Source: an uncultured Alphaproteobacteria bacterium
GTDB taxonomy: Bacteria; Pseudomonadota; Alphaproteobacteria; Rhizobiales; Aestuariivirgaceae
Direction of reading: 5' to 3'
DNA length: 64,000 nt
Assembly: GCA_945957365.1 (NCBI GenBank)
Contig: CAMFKI010000019.1
Location: 1-64,000, forward strand
This document shows, in pieces, positions 48,415 to 56,577 of this stretch. Made by a program: the position numbers and the translations under genes. The notes beneath the pieces were generated by a model. It did no database searches and was not told the origin of the DNA. It saw nothing but the letters and a program-made list of their open reading frames with translations. Numbering within the stretch: the stretch's first letter is position 1; the number at the start of each line of letters is the position of its first letter.

Positions 48415-48966
48415 ATGAACGATCATGAGTTCAGGAACGACCTGATATCATTCATCCCGCCGCTGCGCGCCTTCGCCATTTCGCTTACCGGCAAGGTCGA
48501 TCGCGCTGACGATCTCGTCCAGGAGACCCTGCTCAAAGCCTGGGCCAACCGTGAGAGCTTCGAGCCCGGCACCAAGCTCAAGGCCTGGCTGTTCACAATC
48601 CTGCGCAACGAGTTCTACACCGTGTTCCGCAAGCGCAAGCGCGAGGTGGAGGATGCCGATGGCATCATCGCCGCCAATGTCGGCGTTCACCCGGAGCAGG
48701 ACGGCCACATGGACCTGACCGACATGCAGAATGCCCTGGCCAGGTTGCCCGTGGACCAGCGCGAGGCCCTGCTGCTGGTGAGCGCCAGCGACATGTCCTA
48801 CGAGGAGGCCGCCGTGATTTGCGGTGTCGCCGTGGGCACCATCAAGAGCCGCGTGAACCGTGCCCGCGCCCGTCTGGCCGAGTTGCTGCACTTGAAGGAA
48901 GCTTCGGAGTTCGGACCGGAACCCGAAGTGAAGGCGGCGCTGATGCCGAAGACGGGCCACGGCTGA
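48415..48966 (+). CDS. ecfG: General stress ECF sigma factor EcfG
   Basis: A 183-residue ECF15 sigma factor. Region 2 (about 10-80) has LRAFAISLTGKVDRADDLVQ with ETLLKAWANRESF and LFTILRNEFYTVFRKRKRE; region 4 (about 110-165) has LPVDQREALLLVSASDMSYE, EAAVICGVAVGTIKSRVNRA and RARLAELL. It directs RNA polymerase to GGAAC-N16/17-CGTT promoters, many of which are found nearby. It is downstream of nepR and followed by a 24-base palindromic terminator. Confidence 0.95.
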   Translation: MNDHEFRNDLISFIPPLRAFAISLTGKVDRADDLVQETLLKAWANRESFEPGTKLKAWLFTILRNEFYTVFRKRKREVEDADGIIAANVGVHPEQDGHMDLTDMQNALARLPVDQREALLLVSASDMSYEEAAVICGVAVGTIKSRVNRARARLAELLHLKEASEFGPEPEVKAALMPKTGHG

Positions 48967-48997
48967 GGGATTCATCCCTAGGCGGCGCTGAATCGAC

Positions 48998-49021
48998 AAG
49001 GCCCGGACATGTCCGGGCCTT
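48998..49021. terminator. Palindromic terminator between ecfG and the convergent small gene
   Basis: A perfect 24-base palindrome (AAGGCCCGGACA / TGTCCGGGCCTT), 31 bases after the ecfG stop and 12 before the end of the convergent small gene; T-rich sequence follows on the plus strand (GCTGTTTC). Confidence 0.7.
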
Positions 49022-49033
49022 GCTGTTTCTGTA

Positions 49034-49216
49034 TCAGAGCGTTTCGAAGAGTCTGCCATCGTTGGTCTTGTAGACGACGGTGACATTCGAAACGTCATTC
49101 CTTTGATCTTGTCCCTGCTCGATCTGGCGCGCGGTGTTCGCGGCGACGATCGCGACGAAGGGAAAGGCGGTGAACTGGCTGATGGTGAGGGCCAGCACTG
49201 CAAAAATGCGAGTCAT
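49034..49216 (-). CDS. 60-residue secreted or membrane peptide
   Basis: A 60-residue protein beginning MTRIFAVLALTISQFTAFPF, a signal peptide or membrane anchor, followed by a polar region and VSNVTVVYKTNDGRLFETL. A very strong AAGGAGG with 6-7-base spacing sets the ATG at 49216. It is 15 bases after the CsbD-like gene on the same strand, so both should be expressed from the EcfG promoter at 49488-49513. No family recognised. Confidence 0.65.
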   Translation of the reverse strand: MTRIFAVLALTISQFTAFPFVAIVAANTARQIEQGQDQRNDVSNVTVVYKTNDGRLFETL

Positions 49217-49231
49217 GCCGTCCCCTCCTTC

Positions 49232-49429
49232 TCAAAGCGAGCTCAGCCAGCTGTCGATTTCCTGGCGGGCCTTGTCCTTGGCGTAGCCATACTGCTGCTG
49301 CAACCGGCCCTCGAGCTCGTCGCGGCGGCCTTCCACCATGTTGAGATCGTCGTCGGTGAGACGGCCCCACTGCTGCTTGGCCTTGCCGCGGAAGGTCTTC
49401 CAGTTGCCTTCGATCCTATCCCAATCCAT
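49232..49429 (-). CDS. CsbD-like stress protein
   Basis: A 65-residue hydrophilic protein of the CsbD family. It reads MDWDRIEGNWKTFRGKAKQQ, then WGRLTDDDLNMVEGRRDELE, GRLQQQYGYAKDKARQEIDS and a WLSSL end, matching the family over its whole length (MNWDxIEGNWKQxKGKxKExWGKLTDDDLDxIxGxRDxLxGxLQxxYG). CsbD proteins are general-stress induced in many bacteria; the mechanism is unknown. An exact EcfG promoter lies 59 bases upstream. Confidence 0.9.
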   Translation of the reverse strand: MDWDRIEGNWKTFRGKAKQQWGRLTDDDLNMVEGRRDELEGRLQQQYGYAKDKARQEIDSWLSSL

Positions 49430-49487
49430 GTGTCAAACTCCAGGTTGGTTGACATTGCGTGGTGCAATCCTGCACCGCTGCCGAACT

Positions 49488-49513
49488 AACGGCAGGGGGC
49501 GCATCATGGTTCC
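49488..49513 (-). promoter_or_regulatory. EcfG promoter of the CsbD-like gene (exact)
   Basis: On the minus strand GGAAC (49513-49509), 17 bases, CGTT (49491-49488), perfect consensus, 59 bases before the ATG at 49429. Confidence 0.75.
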
Positions 49514-49540
49514 GGATGTGTTTGAAAAAGCGCGCCGGGG

Positions 49541-51343
49541 TCAGTGTGTTGCAAGTGACAGTTCAGTGCCGGATTGAGGTGTTTCGGCGGCGCTTTGCGG
49601 GACTTGTGAGGGCAGCAGTGCAAGCGCGTGTTCGGGCGCCAGCATGGCGCGCGCGCCGTCGCTGTCGCGCCAGGCGATGCCCAGCACCCGCGCCGCCGGC
49701 AGCTGCCCCGCGATGCGCCGTTCGACATAGGCATATTTCGCCTGCGACGGAGCCGACAGCCAGCACAGGCAGACGATGGCGACGCCCTTGGCCATCTCCT
49801 CGCTGAACTTGCCGGGCTGCACCGTCTCGGGCGGTGCCAGGCGATGCGGAACGCGCTTCAGCCGCAGGAAGGCGGAGAACGACAGGGCGGCGGCGAAGTT
49901 CAGCGCCCCATGCGCCGCCACCACCAGCACCGGCGCCTCTGCATCGGCTTCGGCATCGGCTGCGGGCCACAGGTCCTGCAGCAATTCGGAATAGGCGCTG
50001 ACCACCGTGACCTCGCGCTCGGCGCTCAGCACGCGGCGGTTCTTGTCGTTCTGTGCGAGCAGCAGTCCGGGCACGGCGACTTCCGCGAGGTATTTGTCGA
50101 GTGAGCCCTCTTCCTCGTAGCTTTCGGCATTCTCCGCCGCCTCGACGGGATCATTGGCCAGCATGCGCTGGTAGAACGCGTGGTCCGGCGTCAGCACCGG
50201 CTTCGAGCCGAGCAGCACCTCGAGGAACTGCAGCGCGTCGATGTGCCGGCCCACCACCAGCAGCACGATGGTCATCGGCGTCGACAGCACGAGCCCAACG
50301 GGTCCCCACAGGGCCGTCCAGAAGGCCGCCGCCACCACCACCGCGACGGGCGAGAGCCCCGTGCTCCTGCCGAAGAACAGCGGCTCCAGCACCTGGCCGA
50401 CCACGGTCTCGGTGACCACCATGATGCCGAGCGTCGTCAGCGCCAGCGTCCAGCCGTCGCCCACGGCGGCGGCGATGATGATGGGGAAGATCGCCGCCAG
50501 CAGCGTGCCGACATAGGGCACGAAGCGCAGGATCAGGGTGAGCGTGCCCCACAGCGGCGCACCGGGCACGCCGATCATGAACAGCGCCGTGCCGATGAAG
50601 ATGCCGGTGGCGGCATTGATCGTCATCTGCGTGGCGAAGAGCCGGCTCAGGCGCTTGCCGGCCTCGTCGATCGCCGTCGTGGTGCGGTGGATGTCGCCCG
50701 TTCCCGCCAGCCGGATCAGCCGGTTCCGCAGGTCCTCGCGGTAGAGCAGGATGAAGGTGAGCATCAGGATGACGATGCCGAGCTGGGTCAGCGGATGGAT
50801 CAGCAGGGCGAGGATGGCGGCGATCGAATCGAAGGGGCCGCCCGGTTCCTGGATCTGCACCGGAACCGGCTTCACCGGCTCGGGCGCGGCCGGCGTGGCA
50901 CGCGTCTGGTCGGGCCGGTCGAGCTCCTTGCGCAGGCTCTCGAGCACGCCGGCCGCACGTTCCAGCGTGCCGCCGCCGGTCGTCATCGACTTCAGGTTAT
51001 GGGCCTTCTCGCGCAGGCTGTACTGGTAGGACGGCAGGTCGGCCGCCAGGCTGGTGACCGCGGAGGCGACGAAGCCCGCCACCACCGCCGCGATCAGCCC
51101 GGCCATCACCACCGTCATGATGACGGCCAGCACGCGCGGCAAGTGGATGCGCTGCAAACCGGTCACCACCGGTCCGAGCAGGATCGACAGCAGGATGGCA
51201 AGCGCCACCGGGATGAGGATTTCCGCACCGGCATAGAGGATGGTGCAGATTGCGATGAAGATGATGAGCCCGTTCACCAGCCCCTGGCCGGGGGCGGGGC
51301 CGAAACTGTTTTCGCGATAGACCGTGGCGGGCAGTGGCCGCAT
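49541..51343 (-). CDS. AI-2E-family permease with a long C-terminal domain
   Basis: A 600-residue membrane protein. Residues 1-345 are the AI-2E transporter (TqsA/PerM) domain with six to eight helices: LVNGLIIFIAICTILYAGAE, ILLSILLGPVV, the central periplasmic insert, FATQMTINAATGIFIGTALF, LRFVPYVGTLLAAIFPIIIA and PMTIVLLVVG. The extra 240 residues form a soluble domain with ERQR-rich helices and an AHGALNFAAALSFSAFLRLK segment; they resemble B12-binding/Rossmann-like folds but are unassigned. The ATG at 51343 follows GAAGGAAATCAC. An exact EcfG promoter lies 71 bases upstream. Substrates of this family range from autoinducer 2 to Na+/Li+. Confidence 0.83.
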   Translation of the reverse strand: MRPLPATVYRENSFGPAPGQGLVNGLIIFIAICTILYAGAEILIPVALAILLSILLGPVVTGLQRIHLPRVLAVIMTVVMAGLIAAVVAGFVASAVTSLAADLPSYQYSLREKAHNLKSMTTGGGTLERAAGVLESLRKELDRPDQTRATPAAPEPVKPVPVQIQEPGGPFDSIAAILALLIHPLTQLGIVILMLTFILLYREDLRNRLIRLAGTGDIHRTTTAIDEAGKRLSRLFATQMTINAATGIFIGTALFMIGVPGAPLWGTLTLILRFVPYVGTLLAAIFPIIIAAAVGDGWTLALTTLGIMVVTETVVGQVLEPLFFGRSTGLSPVAVVVAAAFWTALWGPVGLVLSTPMTIVLLVVGRHIDALQFLEVLLGSKPVLTPDHAFYQRMLANDPVEAAENAESYEEEGSLDKYLAEVAVPGLLLAQNDKNRRVLSAEREVTVVSAYSELLQDLWPAADAEADAEAPVLVVAAHGALNFAAALSFSAFLRLKRVPHRLAPPETVQPGKFSEEMAKGVAIVCLCWLSAPSQAKYAYVERRIAGQLPAARVLGIAWRDSDGARAMLAPEHALALLPSQVPQSAAETPQSGTELSLATH

Positions 51344-51413
51344 GTGATTTCCTTCGCTGTCGGGACGCCCGCGGATCGCAGTGGCAGCCAATGGGATCCG
51401 GCTACGCTCGCTC

Positions 51414-51439
51414 AACGTTGTGAAGGGCTTGCCGGTTCC
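51414..51439 (-). promoter_or_regulatory. EcfG promoter of the AI-2E gene (exact)
   Basis: On the minus strand GGAAC (51439-51435), 17 bases, CGTT (51417-51414), perfect consensus. It lies 45 bases upstream of the divergent aldo/keto reductase gene. Confidence 0.72.
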
Positions 51440-51483
51440 CTGCGCCGGCTCTACCACTCTGGCCCCAACAGGAGACAATCCGC

Positions 51484-52290
51484 ATGGACCGCTTCAACGG
51501 CATCCCGGCCATCGGCCTCGGCACCTATCCCCTGAGCGGGGCCGAGGCGGAGCGCTGCGTCGCCGCCGCCCTCGAGGTCGGAATCCGCCACGTCGACACG
51601 GCCCAGATGTATGGCAACGAGAAGGCCGTCGGGCGCGGCATCGCCCTCTCCGGCGTGCCGCGGGGCGAGGTCTTCCTCGTCACCAAGGTCGATCCCTCCA
51701 ACCTCGGCGCGGCGCGCTTTGCCGCTTCGGTGGCGCGCTCGGCCGATGATCTCGGCAGCGTGCCGGACCTCCTCCTCATCCACTGGCCGCCATCGGACGG
51801 CGATATCGACGGTCCGGTCGAACGCCTTTTGCGCGAGGGCGAGCGCGGCATGGCGAAGCATCTGGGCGTCAGCAACTTCAGCCCGCGCCAGATGCGGCGG
51901 GCCCAGCAGCTCGCGGCGGGCCGGCTGATCTGCAACCAGGTCGAATTCCATCCGCTGCTCGACCAATCGAAGGTTCTGGCCGCGGCGCGCGAACTGGGGA
52001 TGGCGCTCACCGCCTACAGCCCGCTGGCACGCGGCAAGTGCATGGAGGACCGCGTGGTGCAGGACATCGCGGCCCGCCACCGCCGCCCGCCCTCGGAAAT
52101 CGTCCTGCGCTGGATCATCCAGCAGGGCGTGGCCGCCATCCCCATGACGCGCAAGCGCGACAATGCCGCCTCCAACCTGCGCGCGGCGGAGTTCAGCCTC
52201 ACGGCCGACGAGATGGATGCCATCTCGGCACTTTCCAGCCGCAACTTGCGCCTCATCAATCCCGCGTGGATGACGAATGGCTGGGATTGA
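51484..52290 (+). CDS. Aldo/keto reductase (2,5-diketo-D-gluconate reductase-like)
   Basis: A 268-residue NADPH-dependent reductase with a TIM barrel. The catalytic Asp and Tyr lie in RHVDTAQMYGNEKAVG (residues 37-52), the Lys in FLVTKVDP and the His in LLIHWPPSDG. The C-terminal NADP-binding loop is IPMTRKRDNAASNL. The sequence is closest to the AKR5 type. It starts the rightward run ending with BKACE; the genes are 14 bases apart, so they are probably co-transcribed. The substrate is unclear. Confidence 0.87.
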   Translation: MDRFNGIPAIGLGTYPLSGAEAERCVAAALEVGIRHVDTAQMYGNEKAVGRGIALSGVPRGEVFLVTKVDPSNLGAARFAASVARSADDLGSVPDLLLIHWPPSDGDIDGPVERLLREGERGMAKHLGVSNFSPRQMRRAQQLAAGRLICNQVEFHPLLDQSKVLAAARELGMALTAYSPLARGKCMEDRVVQDIAARHRRPPSEIVLRWIIQQGVAAIPMTRKRDNAASNLRAAEFSLTADEMDAISALSSRNLRLINPAWMTNGWD

Positions 52291-52304
52291 CGTAGAACAG
52301 CCCC

Positions 52305-53135
52305 ATGACCACGCCGTGCATCATCACCGTCGCCATCACCGGCTCCGTTCCGCGCAGGGAACATAACCCGGCCGTCCCCATCACCGTCGCCGAGCAGGTG
52401 GAATCGACGCAAGCCGCCTTCGAGGCCGGCGCCACCATCGCGCATGTTCATGTGAGGAAGGACGACCAGACGCCGACATCGGATCCGCAGCGTTTCGCAG
52501 AGCTGCTGGCGGGCCTGCGCCGGCATTGCCCCGGCATGATCGTGCAGTTCTCCACCGGCGGCCGCTCCGGCAAGGGGTCGGAGCGCGGCGGCATGCTGCA
52601 TCTGGGCTGCGACATGGCCTCGCTGTCGACGGGCTCGTGCAACTTTCCCACCATCATCTACGAGAACCACCCCGACCTCATCCGCGAACTGGCGGCGAAG
52701 ATGATGGAATACGACGTGAAGCCGGAGATCGAGGTGTTCGACCTTTCGATGCTCTACCAGGCGCTGCGCCTGGCGGAGGAGGGCGTGCTGAAGAAGCCTT
52801 TGCACGTGCAGTTCGTCATGGGCGTCAAGAACGCCATGCCGGTGGTGCGCCAGGCCTTCGACTTCATGGTCGACGAGGTGACGAGGCTCGCCCCCGAAGC
52901 GACCTGGGTCGCCGCCGGCATCGGCAGGCACCAGCTCGAGGTCAACCGCTGGTGTCTCGAACGCGGTGGCCACTGCCGCACCGGATTGGAGGACAACATC
53001 CGCTGGGACGACACGCGGCTTGCGTCATCGAACGCAGAACTGGTCAAGCGCGTGGCGGAGCTGTGCGGGGCGTATGGCAGGCACGCGGCGAGTGCCAAGG
53101 AGGCAAGGTCGATCCTGGGTCTGGCTTCGATGTAG
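52305..53135 (+). CDS. BKACE (beta-keto acid cleavage enzyme, DUF849)
   Basis: A 276-residue zinc enzyme of the BKACE family, whose model member cleaves 3-keto-5-aminohexanoate with acetyl-CoA in lysine fermentation, while most members act on other beta-keto acids. The zinc histidines lie in AHVHVRKDDQTPTSDPQRFA (His-x-His) and the fold markers are VQFSTGGRSG, PEIEVFDLSMLYQ, VMGVKNAMP and the C-terminal NIRWDDTRLASSNAELVKR. All catalytic elements appear present. It lies after the aldo/keto reductase, and a repeat separates it from the NanR-like gene. Confidence 0.9.
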   Translation: MTTPCIITVAITGSVPRREHNPAVPITVAEQVESTQAAFEAGATIAHVHVRKDDQTPTSDPQRFAELLAGLRRHCPGMIVQFSTGGRSGKGSERGGMLHLGCDMASLSTGSCNFPTIIYENHPDLIRELAAKMMEYDVKPEIEVFDLSMLYQALRLAEEGVLKKPLHVQFVMGVKNAMPVVRQAFDFMVDEVTRLAPEATWVAAGIGRHQLEVNRWCLERGGHCRTGLEDNIRWDDTRLASSNAELVKRVAELCGAYGRHAASAKEARSILGLASM

Positions 53136-53141
53136 CCAACA

Positions 53142-53178
53142 AGTCCCTTCTCCCATCCTGCGGACGGGAGAAGGGACT
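53142..53178. repeat. Intergenic inverted repeat
   Basis: A 13-bp perfect stem (AGTCCCTTCTCCC / GGGAGAAGGGACT) between convergent genes, with a partly paired centre. There is no T-run; it probably serves as a bidirectional end or a REP-like element. Confidence 0.65.
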
Positions 53179-53204
53179 GGGGCACCAGCGAGACACTCGA
53201 AAGA

Positions 53205-53915
53205 CTACCCCTTCAACCCATACAACCCGCTCGACCTCTCGAGGTGCTTCACCATCGCCGCCTCCGCCGCATCGGCATCTCCTTTCTCGATGGCATCGAT
53301 GATCAGGGTGTGTTCCGCCAGCGTGTAGGTTTCCTTGCCGGACCAGATCAGCAATTCCGTGTGATAGGCCTTGAGCCAGCCCAGCATCGCCTCGCTCACC
53401 GAGACGAAGATCGGGTTGCCGGAAATCGCGGCGATCTGACTGTGGAGCCGCATGTCGGCCTCCATGAAGGCCTCTGCCTTGCCCAGCCTGGCACGCTGCT
53501 CCTCGACGATGGCGCGCAGCTTCGCCACGTCCTCCGCCGTCGCCCTGGCCGCCGCCTCGCGCACCATGCCGCGCTCGAAGAACAGCCGCGCCGCCTTCAG
53601 GTGTTCGAGCGACGAGGATGACCGCTGCAGCATGATGTGGGCCGAGAGGTCCACCTGCCGGATGATCGACTGCGCGGTGAGCTCCTGCACCCGCGCCCGC
53701 TCGCCATGGCTGATCGACACCAGCCCCATGTTGGCCAGCGACTGCATCGCCTCGCGGATCGCCGGACGGCCGACCCCGAAGCGCTCCATCAGCTCACGCT
53801 CGGAGGGCATGGCGTCGCCGGGTTTCAGCCTGCCGTCGGAGACCAGCCGGAGCAGCCGCTCCAGCACCTCGTCGGACAATTTGCGGCGGATGATACGCTC
53901 GGTTTGCATCGTCAT
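53205..53915 (-). CDS. FadR/FCD-type GntR regulator (NanR-like)
   Basis: A 236-residue GntR regulator. The winged HTH has KPGDAMPSERELMERFGVGR with PAIREAMQSLANMGLVSISH, and the FCD ligand domain contains RLFFERGMVREAA, FMEADMRLHSQIAAISGNPI and EHTLIIDAIEKGDADAAEAA, with the Asp and His that bind metal. Closest in overall pattern to NanR (sialic acid regulator), but the neighbouring operon is not for sialic acid, so it is probably a sugar-acid-responsive repressor. It is divergent from the RuBisCO-like gene, which it should control. Confidence 0.87.
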   Translation of the reverse strand: MTMQTERIIRRKLSDEVLERLLRLVSDGRLKPGDAMPSERELMERFGVGRPAIREAMQSLANMGLVSISHGERARVQELTAQSIIRQVDLSAHIMLQRSSSSLEHLKAARLFFERGMVREAAARATAEDVAKLRAIVEEQRARLGKAEAFMEADMRLHSQIAAISGNPIFVSVSEAMLGWLKAYHTELLIWSGKETYTLAEHTLIIDAIEKGDADAAEAAMVKHLERSSGLYGLKG

Positions 53916-53945
53916 GGCTTCGGCTGCTAGTTTGGCCTGAGTTCA

Positions 53946-53957
53946 GGTCATCATACC
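53946..53957. promoter_or_regulatory. Candidate operator of the NanR-like regulator
   Basis: GGTCATCATACC, an inverted GGT-N6-ACC, in the 54-base gap between the divergent NanR-like and RuBisCO-like genes. On the minus strand it reads TGGTATGATGACC, resembling the GGTATA-type half sites of NanR and other FCD regulators. Based on position and resemblance only. Confidence 0.4.
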
Positions 53958-53969
53958 AGTTAGCCGTTC

Positions 53970-55241
53970 ATGCGCAATGTGCCGCCCCACATGATCCGTC
54001 TCACCTATCTCATTGAAACGGAAGGAAGTCCGGAGAAACTGGCGGCCAAGATCGCCTCCGATCAGTCGACCGGCACCTTCGTCGCCGTGCCCGGCGAGAC
54101 CGAGGAACTGAAGGCGCGTGTCGCCGCACGCGTCGTGGCGCTTCGCCCGCTGCCCTCGTCACCGCGGCCATCCTTCCCGTCCGACGGCCCGGGCCCCTTC
54201 CACCGCGCCGAGGCCGACATCGACTTCCCCTTCGATGCCATCGGCACGGACCTCAGCGCACTGATAACCATCACCATGGGTGGCGTCTGGTCGATCCGCG
54301 GCTTCACCGGCATCCGCGTCACAGGCATGCAGCTTCCGGAGGAATTCCGCGGCATGCATCCCGGGCCGCAGTTCGGCATTCCCGGCAGCCGCAAGCTGAC
54401 GGGTGTTCACGGCCGCCCGATCATCGGAACCATCGTCAAGCCGGCGCTGGGCCTGCGCCCGCCAGAAACCGCCGCACTGGTGAAGGACCTGATCGCCGCG
54501 GACGTCGACTTCATCAAGGACGACGAGAAGCTGGCGAGCCCCGCCTATTCGCCGCTTCAGGAGCGCGTCAAGGCCATCATGCCGCTGATCCTCGATCATG
54601 AGCAGCGAACGGGCAAGAAGGTGATGTACGCCTTCGGCATCAGCCATGCCGACCCCGACGAGATGATGCGCAACCATGACCTCGTGCTGAAGGCTGGCGG
54701 CAACTGCGCGGTGATCAACATCAATTCGATCGGCTTCGGCGGCATGAGCTTCCTGCGCAAGCGTTCGGGCCTCGTGCTGCATGCCCACCGCAACGGATGG
54801 GACCTGCTGACCCGGCATCCGGGCATCGGCATGGACTTCGCGGTCTACCAGCAGTTCTGGCGCCTGCTCGGCGTCGACCAGTTCCAGATCAACGGCATCA
54901 GGGTGAAATACTGGGAGCCGGACGAGAGCTTCGTCGCCTCCTTCAAGGCGCTGCAGCAGCCGCTGTTCTCGGAAGCCGATTGCCCGCTGCCCGTGGCGGG
55001 CTCCGGCCAGTGGGGTGGGCAGGCGCCGGAAACCTATGAGCGCACGGGCCGGACGCAGGACCTCCTCTATCTGTGCGGTGGCGGCATCGTCAGCCATCCC
55101 TCCGGACCCGCCGCGGGCGTTCGCGCGGTGAAGCAGGCGTGGCAAGCGGCGGTCGCCGGCATCCCGCTCGAAACCTATGCCAAGGAGCACCGCGAACTCG
55201 CCCAGTCGCTCGCCTTCTTCGGCGACGGGAAGGCTGGCTGA
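53970..55241 (+). CDS. RuBisCO-like protein (possible 3-oxo-isoapionate-4-phosphate decarboxylase type)
   Basis: A 423-residue form IV RuBisCO homologue. Aligned to RuBisCO: Lys157 (Lys175) in TIVKPALGL; carbamylated Lys183, Asp185 and Glu186 in FIKDDEK (Lys201, Asp203, Glu204); His271/His273/Arg274 in LHAHRN; Lys313 (Lys334); Ser345 in GSGQWGG; and GGG in LCGGGIVSHPSG. Lys177 is Ala and His327 appears to be Gln, so it cannot fix CO2 normally. Neighbours are a DUF1537 kinase and a PEP-hydrolase-family protein, the context of OiaX-type decarboxylases acting on phosphorylated branched acid sugars. ATG at 53970 is used; ATG at 53991 is possible. Confidence 0.85.
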   Translation: MRNVPPHMIRLTYLIETEGSPEKLAAKIASDQSTGTFVAVPGETEELKARVAARVVALRPLPSSPRPSFPSDGPGPFHRAEADIDFPFDAIGTDLSALITITMGGVWSIRGFTGIRVTGMQLPEEFRGMHPGPQFGIPGSRKLTGVHGRPIIGTIVKPALGLRPPETAALVKDLIAADVDFIKDDEKLASPAYSPLQERVKAIMPLILDHEQRTGKKVMYAFGISHADPDEMMRNHDLVLKAGGNCAVININSIGFGGMSFLRKRSGLVLHAHRNGWDLLTRHPGIGMDFAVYQQFWRLLGVDQFQINGIRVKYWEPDESFVASFKALQQPLFSEADCPLPVAGSGQWGGQAPETYERTGRTQDLLYLCGGGIVSHPSGPAAGVRAVKQAWQAAVAGIPLETYAKEHRELAQSLAFFGDGKAG

Positions 55242-56551
55242 TGCTGCTCAGCTATTACGGCGACGACTTCACCGGCTCGACCGACGTGATGGAGTCGCTG
55301 GCGCTGCATGGCGTCAGCACGGTGCTGTTCACGCGCATACCAAGCCAGGAAGAGCGGGCGCGCTTCGAATGCTTCGACGCCGTGGACATCGCCGGCACCA
55401 GCCGCAGCCAGACACCTGCCTGGATGGATGAACACCTGCCGCAATATTTCGCCTGGCTGAAGCGGCTCGGCGCACGCTTCTGCCACTACAAGGTCTGCTC
55501 CACCTTCGATTCCGCCCCGCATGTCGGCAATATCGGCCGCGCCATCGAGATCGGCCGCCGTGTCTTCGACCAGGAGGTGACACCGCTCGTCGTCGGTGCA
55601 CCGCAACTCAGGCGCTACACCGCCTTCGGCCATCTCTTCGCCGGCTACCAGGGCCAGACCTACCGCATCGACCGCCACCCGGTGATGAGCCGCCATCCGG
55701 TGACGCCGATGGACGAGGCGGATCTGGCGCGACATCTGGCGCGGCAGACGACCTTGCCGGTCGACCTCGTGCCCGCGACCGTGCGCGATGATGCGGCGGT
55801 GGATCAGGGGATCGAAGCCGCGAAAGGAATCGTGCTGTTCGATGTCTTCGACATGGCGACACAATTGAATGTCGGCCGCCAGCTGCTGCGCCTCTCCGCG
55901 CGCACCGGTCCCTTTGTCGCGGGTTCTTCGGGTGTCGAATATGCGCTGGTGAAGGCCCTCGCAGCGGCGGGAGACATTTCAGGAGGCGCCAGCTTTCCAT
56001 CTGTGCCGAAGGTCGAACGCATCATTGCCGTCTCCGGCAGCTGCTCGCCCACCACGGCGCGGCAGATCCGGCATGCGCTCGCCAGTGGCTACGCCGGACT
56101 CCACGCCGATCCGCTCGATCTCGCGCACCAGCCCGATGACGCGGTGGCGCGGCTGTCAGCCGAAGCGCTGCGCCTGATGGGCGAAGGCCGCAGCGTGCTC
56201 GTCTACACCGCACTCGATCCTGAAACCGAGCGCGGCGGGCCGCTCGACCTCATCGCCGGTGGCCGCCACCGCGTGGGGCAGGGGCTGGGCCGCATCGCGC
56301 GCGCCTGCATCGAAGGCTTCAGCCTCAGCCGCGCCATCCTGGCGGGCGGCGACACGTCGAGCCATGCGCTGGGCGAACTCGATGTCTTTGCCCTCACCAC
56401 GCGCTTTCCGCTCACCGCCACGCCGGGTTCGCCCCTGTGCACTGCCGCCAGCGCGGACCCGGAACTCGACGGACTGGAGATCGCCATGAAGGGCGGCCAG
56501 GTCGGCGGTGATGATTACTTCGTTGCACTGCGCGACGGGCTTACCGCATAG
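55241..56551 (+). CDS. DUF1537 four-carbon acid-sugar kinase-family protein
   Basis: A 436-residue kinase of the DUF1537 family (3-oxo-tetronate, D-threonate or 3-oxo-isoapionate kinases). The N-terminal substrate domain starts [20 protein letters not shown] (DDxTG motif, residues 2-21), followed by [20 protein letters not shown]. The C-terminal nucleotide domain has [13 protein letters not shown], the [11 protein letters not shown] motif near residue 366 and TPGSPL. It overlaps the RuBisCO-like stop (TGATG), so the two are translationally coupled and should share a pathway, the kinase making the phosphorylated acid for the RuBisCO-like enzyme. Confidence 0.88.
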   Translation: MLLSYYGDDFTGSTDVMESLALHGVSTVLFTRIPSQEERARFECFDAVDIAGTSRSQTPAWMDEHLPQYFAWLKRLGARFCHYKVCSTFDSAPHVGNIGRAIEIGRRVFDQEVTPLVVGAPQLRRYTAFGHLFAGYQGQTYRIDRHPVMSRHPVTPMDEADLARHLARQTTLPVDLVPATVRDDAAVDQGIEAAKGIVLFDVFDMATQLNVGRQLLRLSARTGPFVAGSSGVEYALVKALAAAGDISGGASFPSVPKVERIIAVSGSCSPTTARQIRHALASGYAGLHADPLDLAHQPDDAVARLSAEALRLMGEGRSVLVYTALDPETERGGPLDLIAGGRHRVGQGLGRIARACIEGFSLSRAILAGGDTSSHALGELDVFALTTRFPLTATPGSPLCTAASADPELDGLEIAMKGGQVGGDDYFVALRDGLTA

Positions 56552-56577
56552 TTACGGACATCAAGGGAGGAACCGAC

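Noticed and set aside
53970..55241. True carbon-fixing RuBisCO
   Set aside because: Lys177 and His327 equivalents are missing, and there is no small subunit or phosphoribulokinase nearby.
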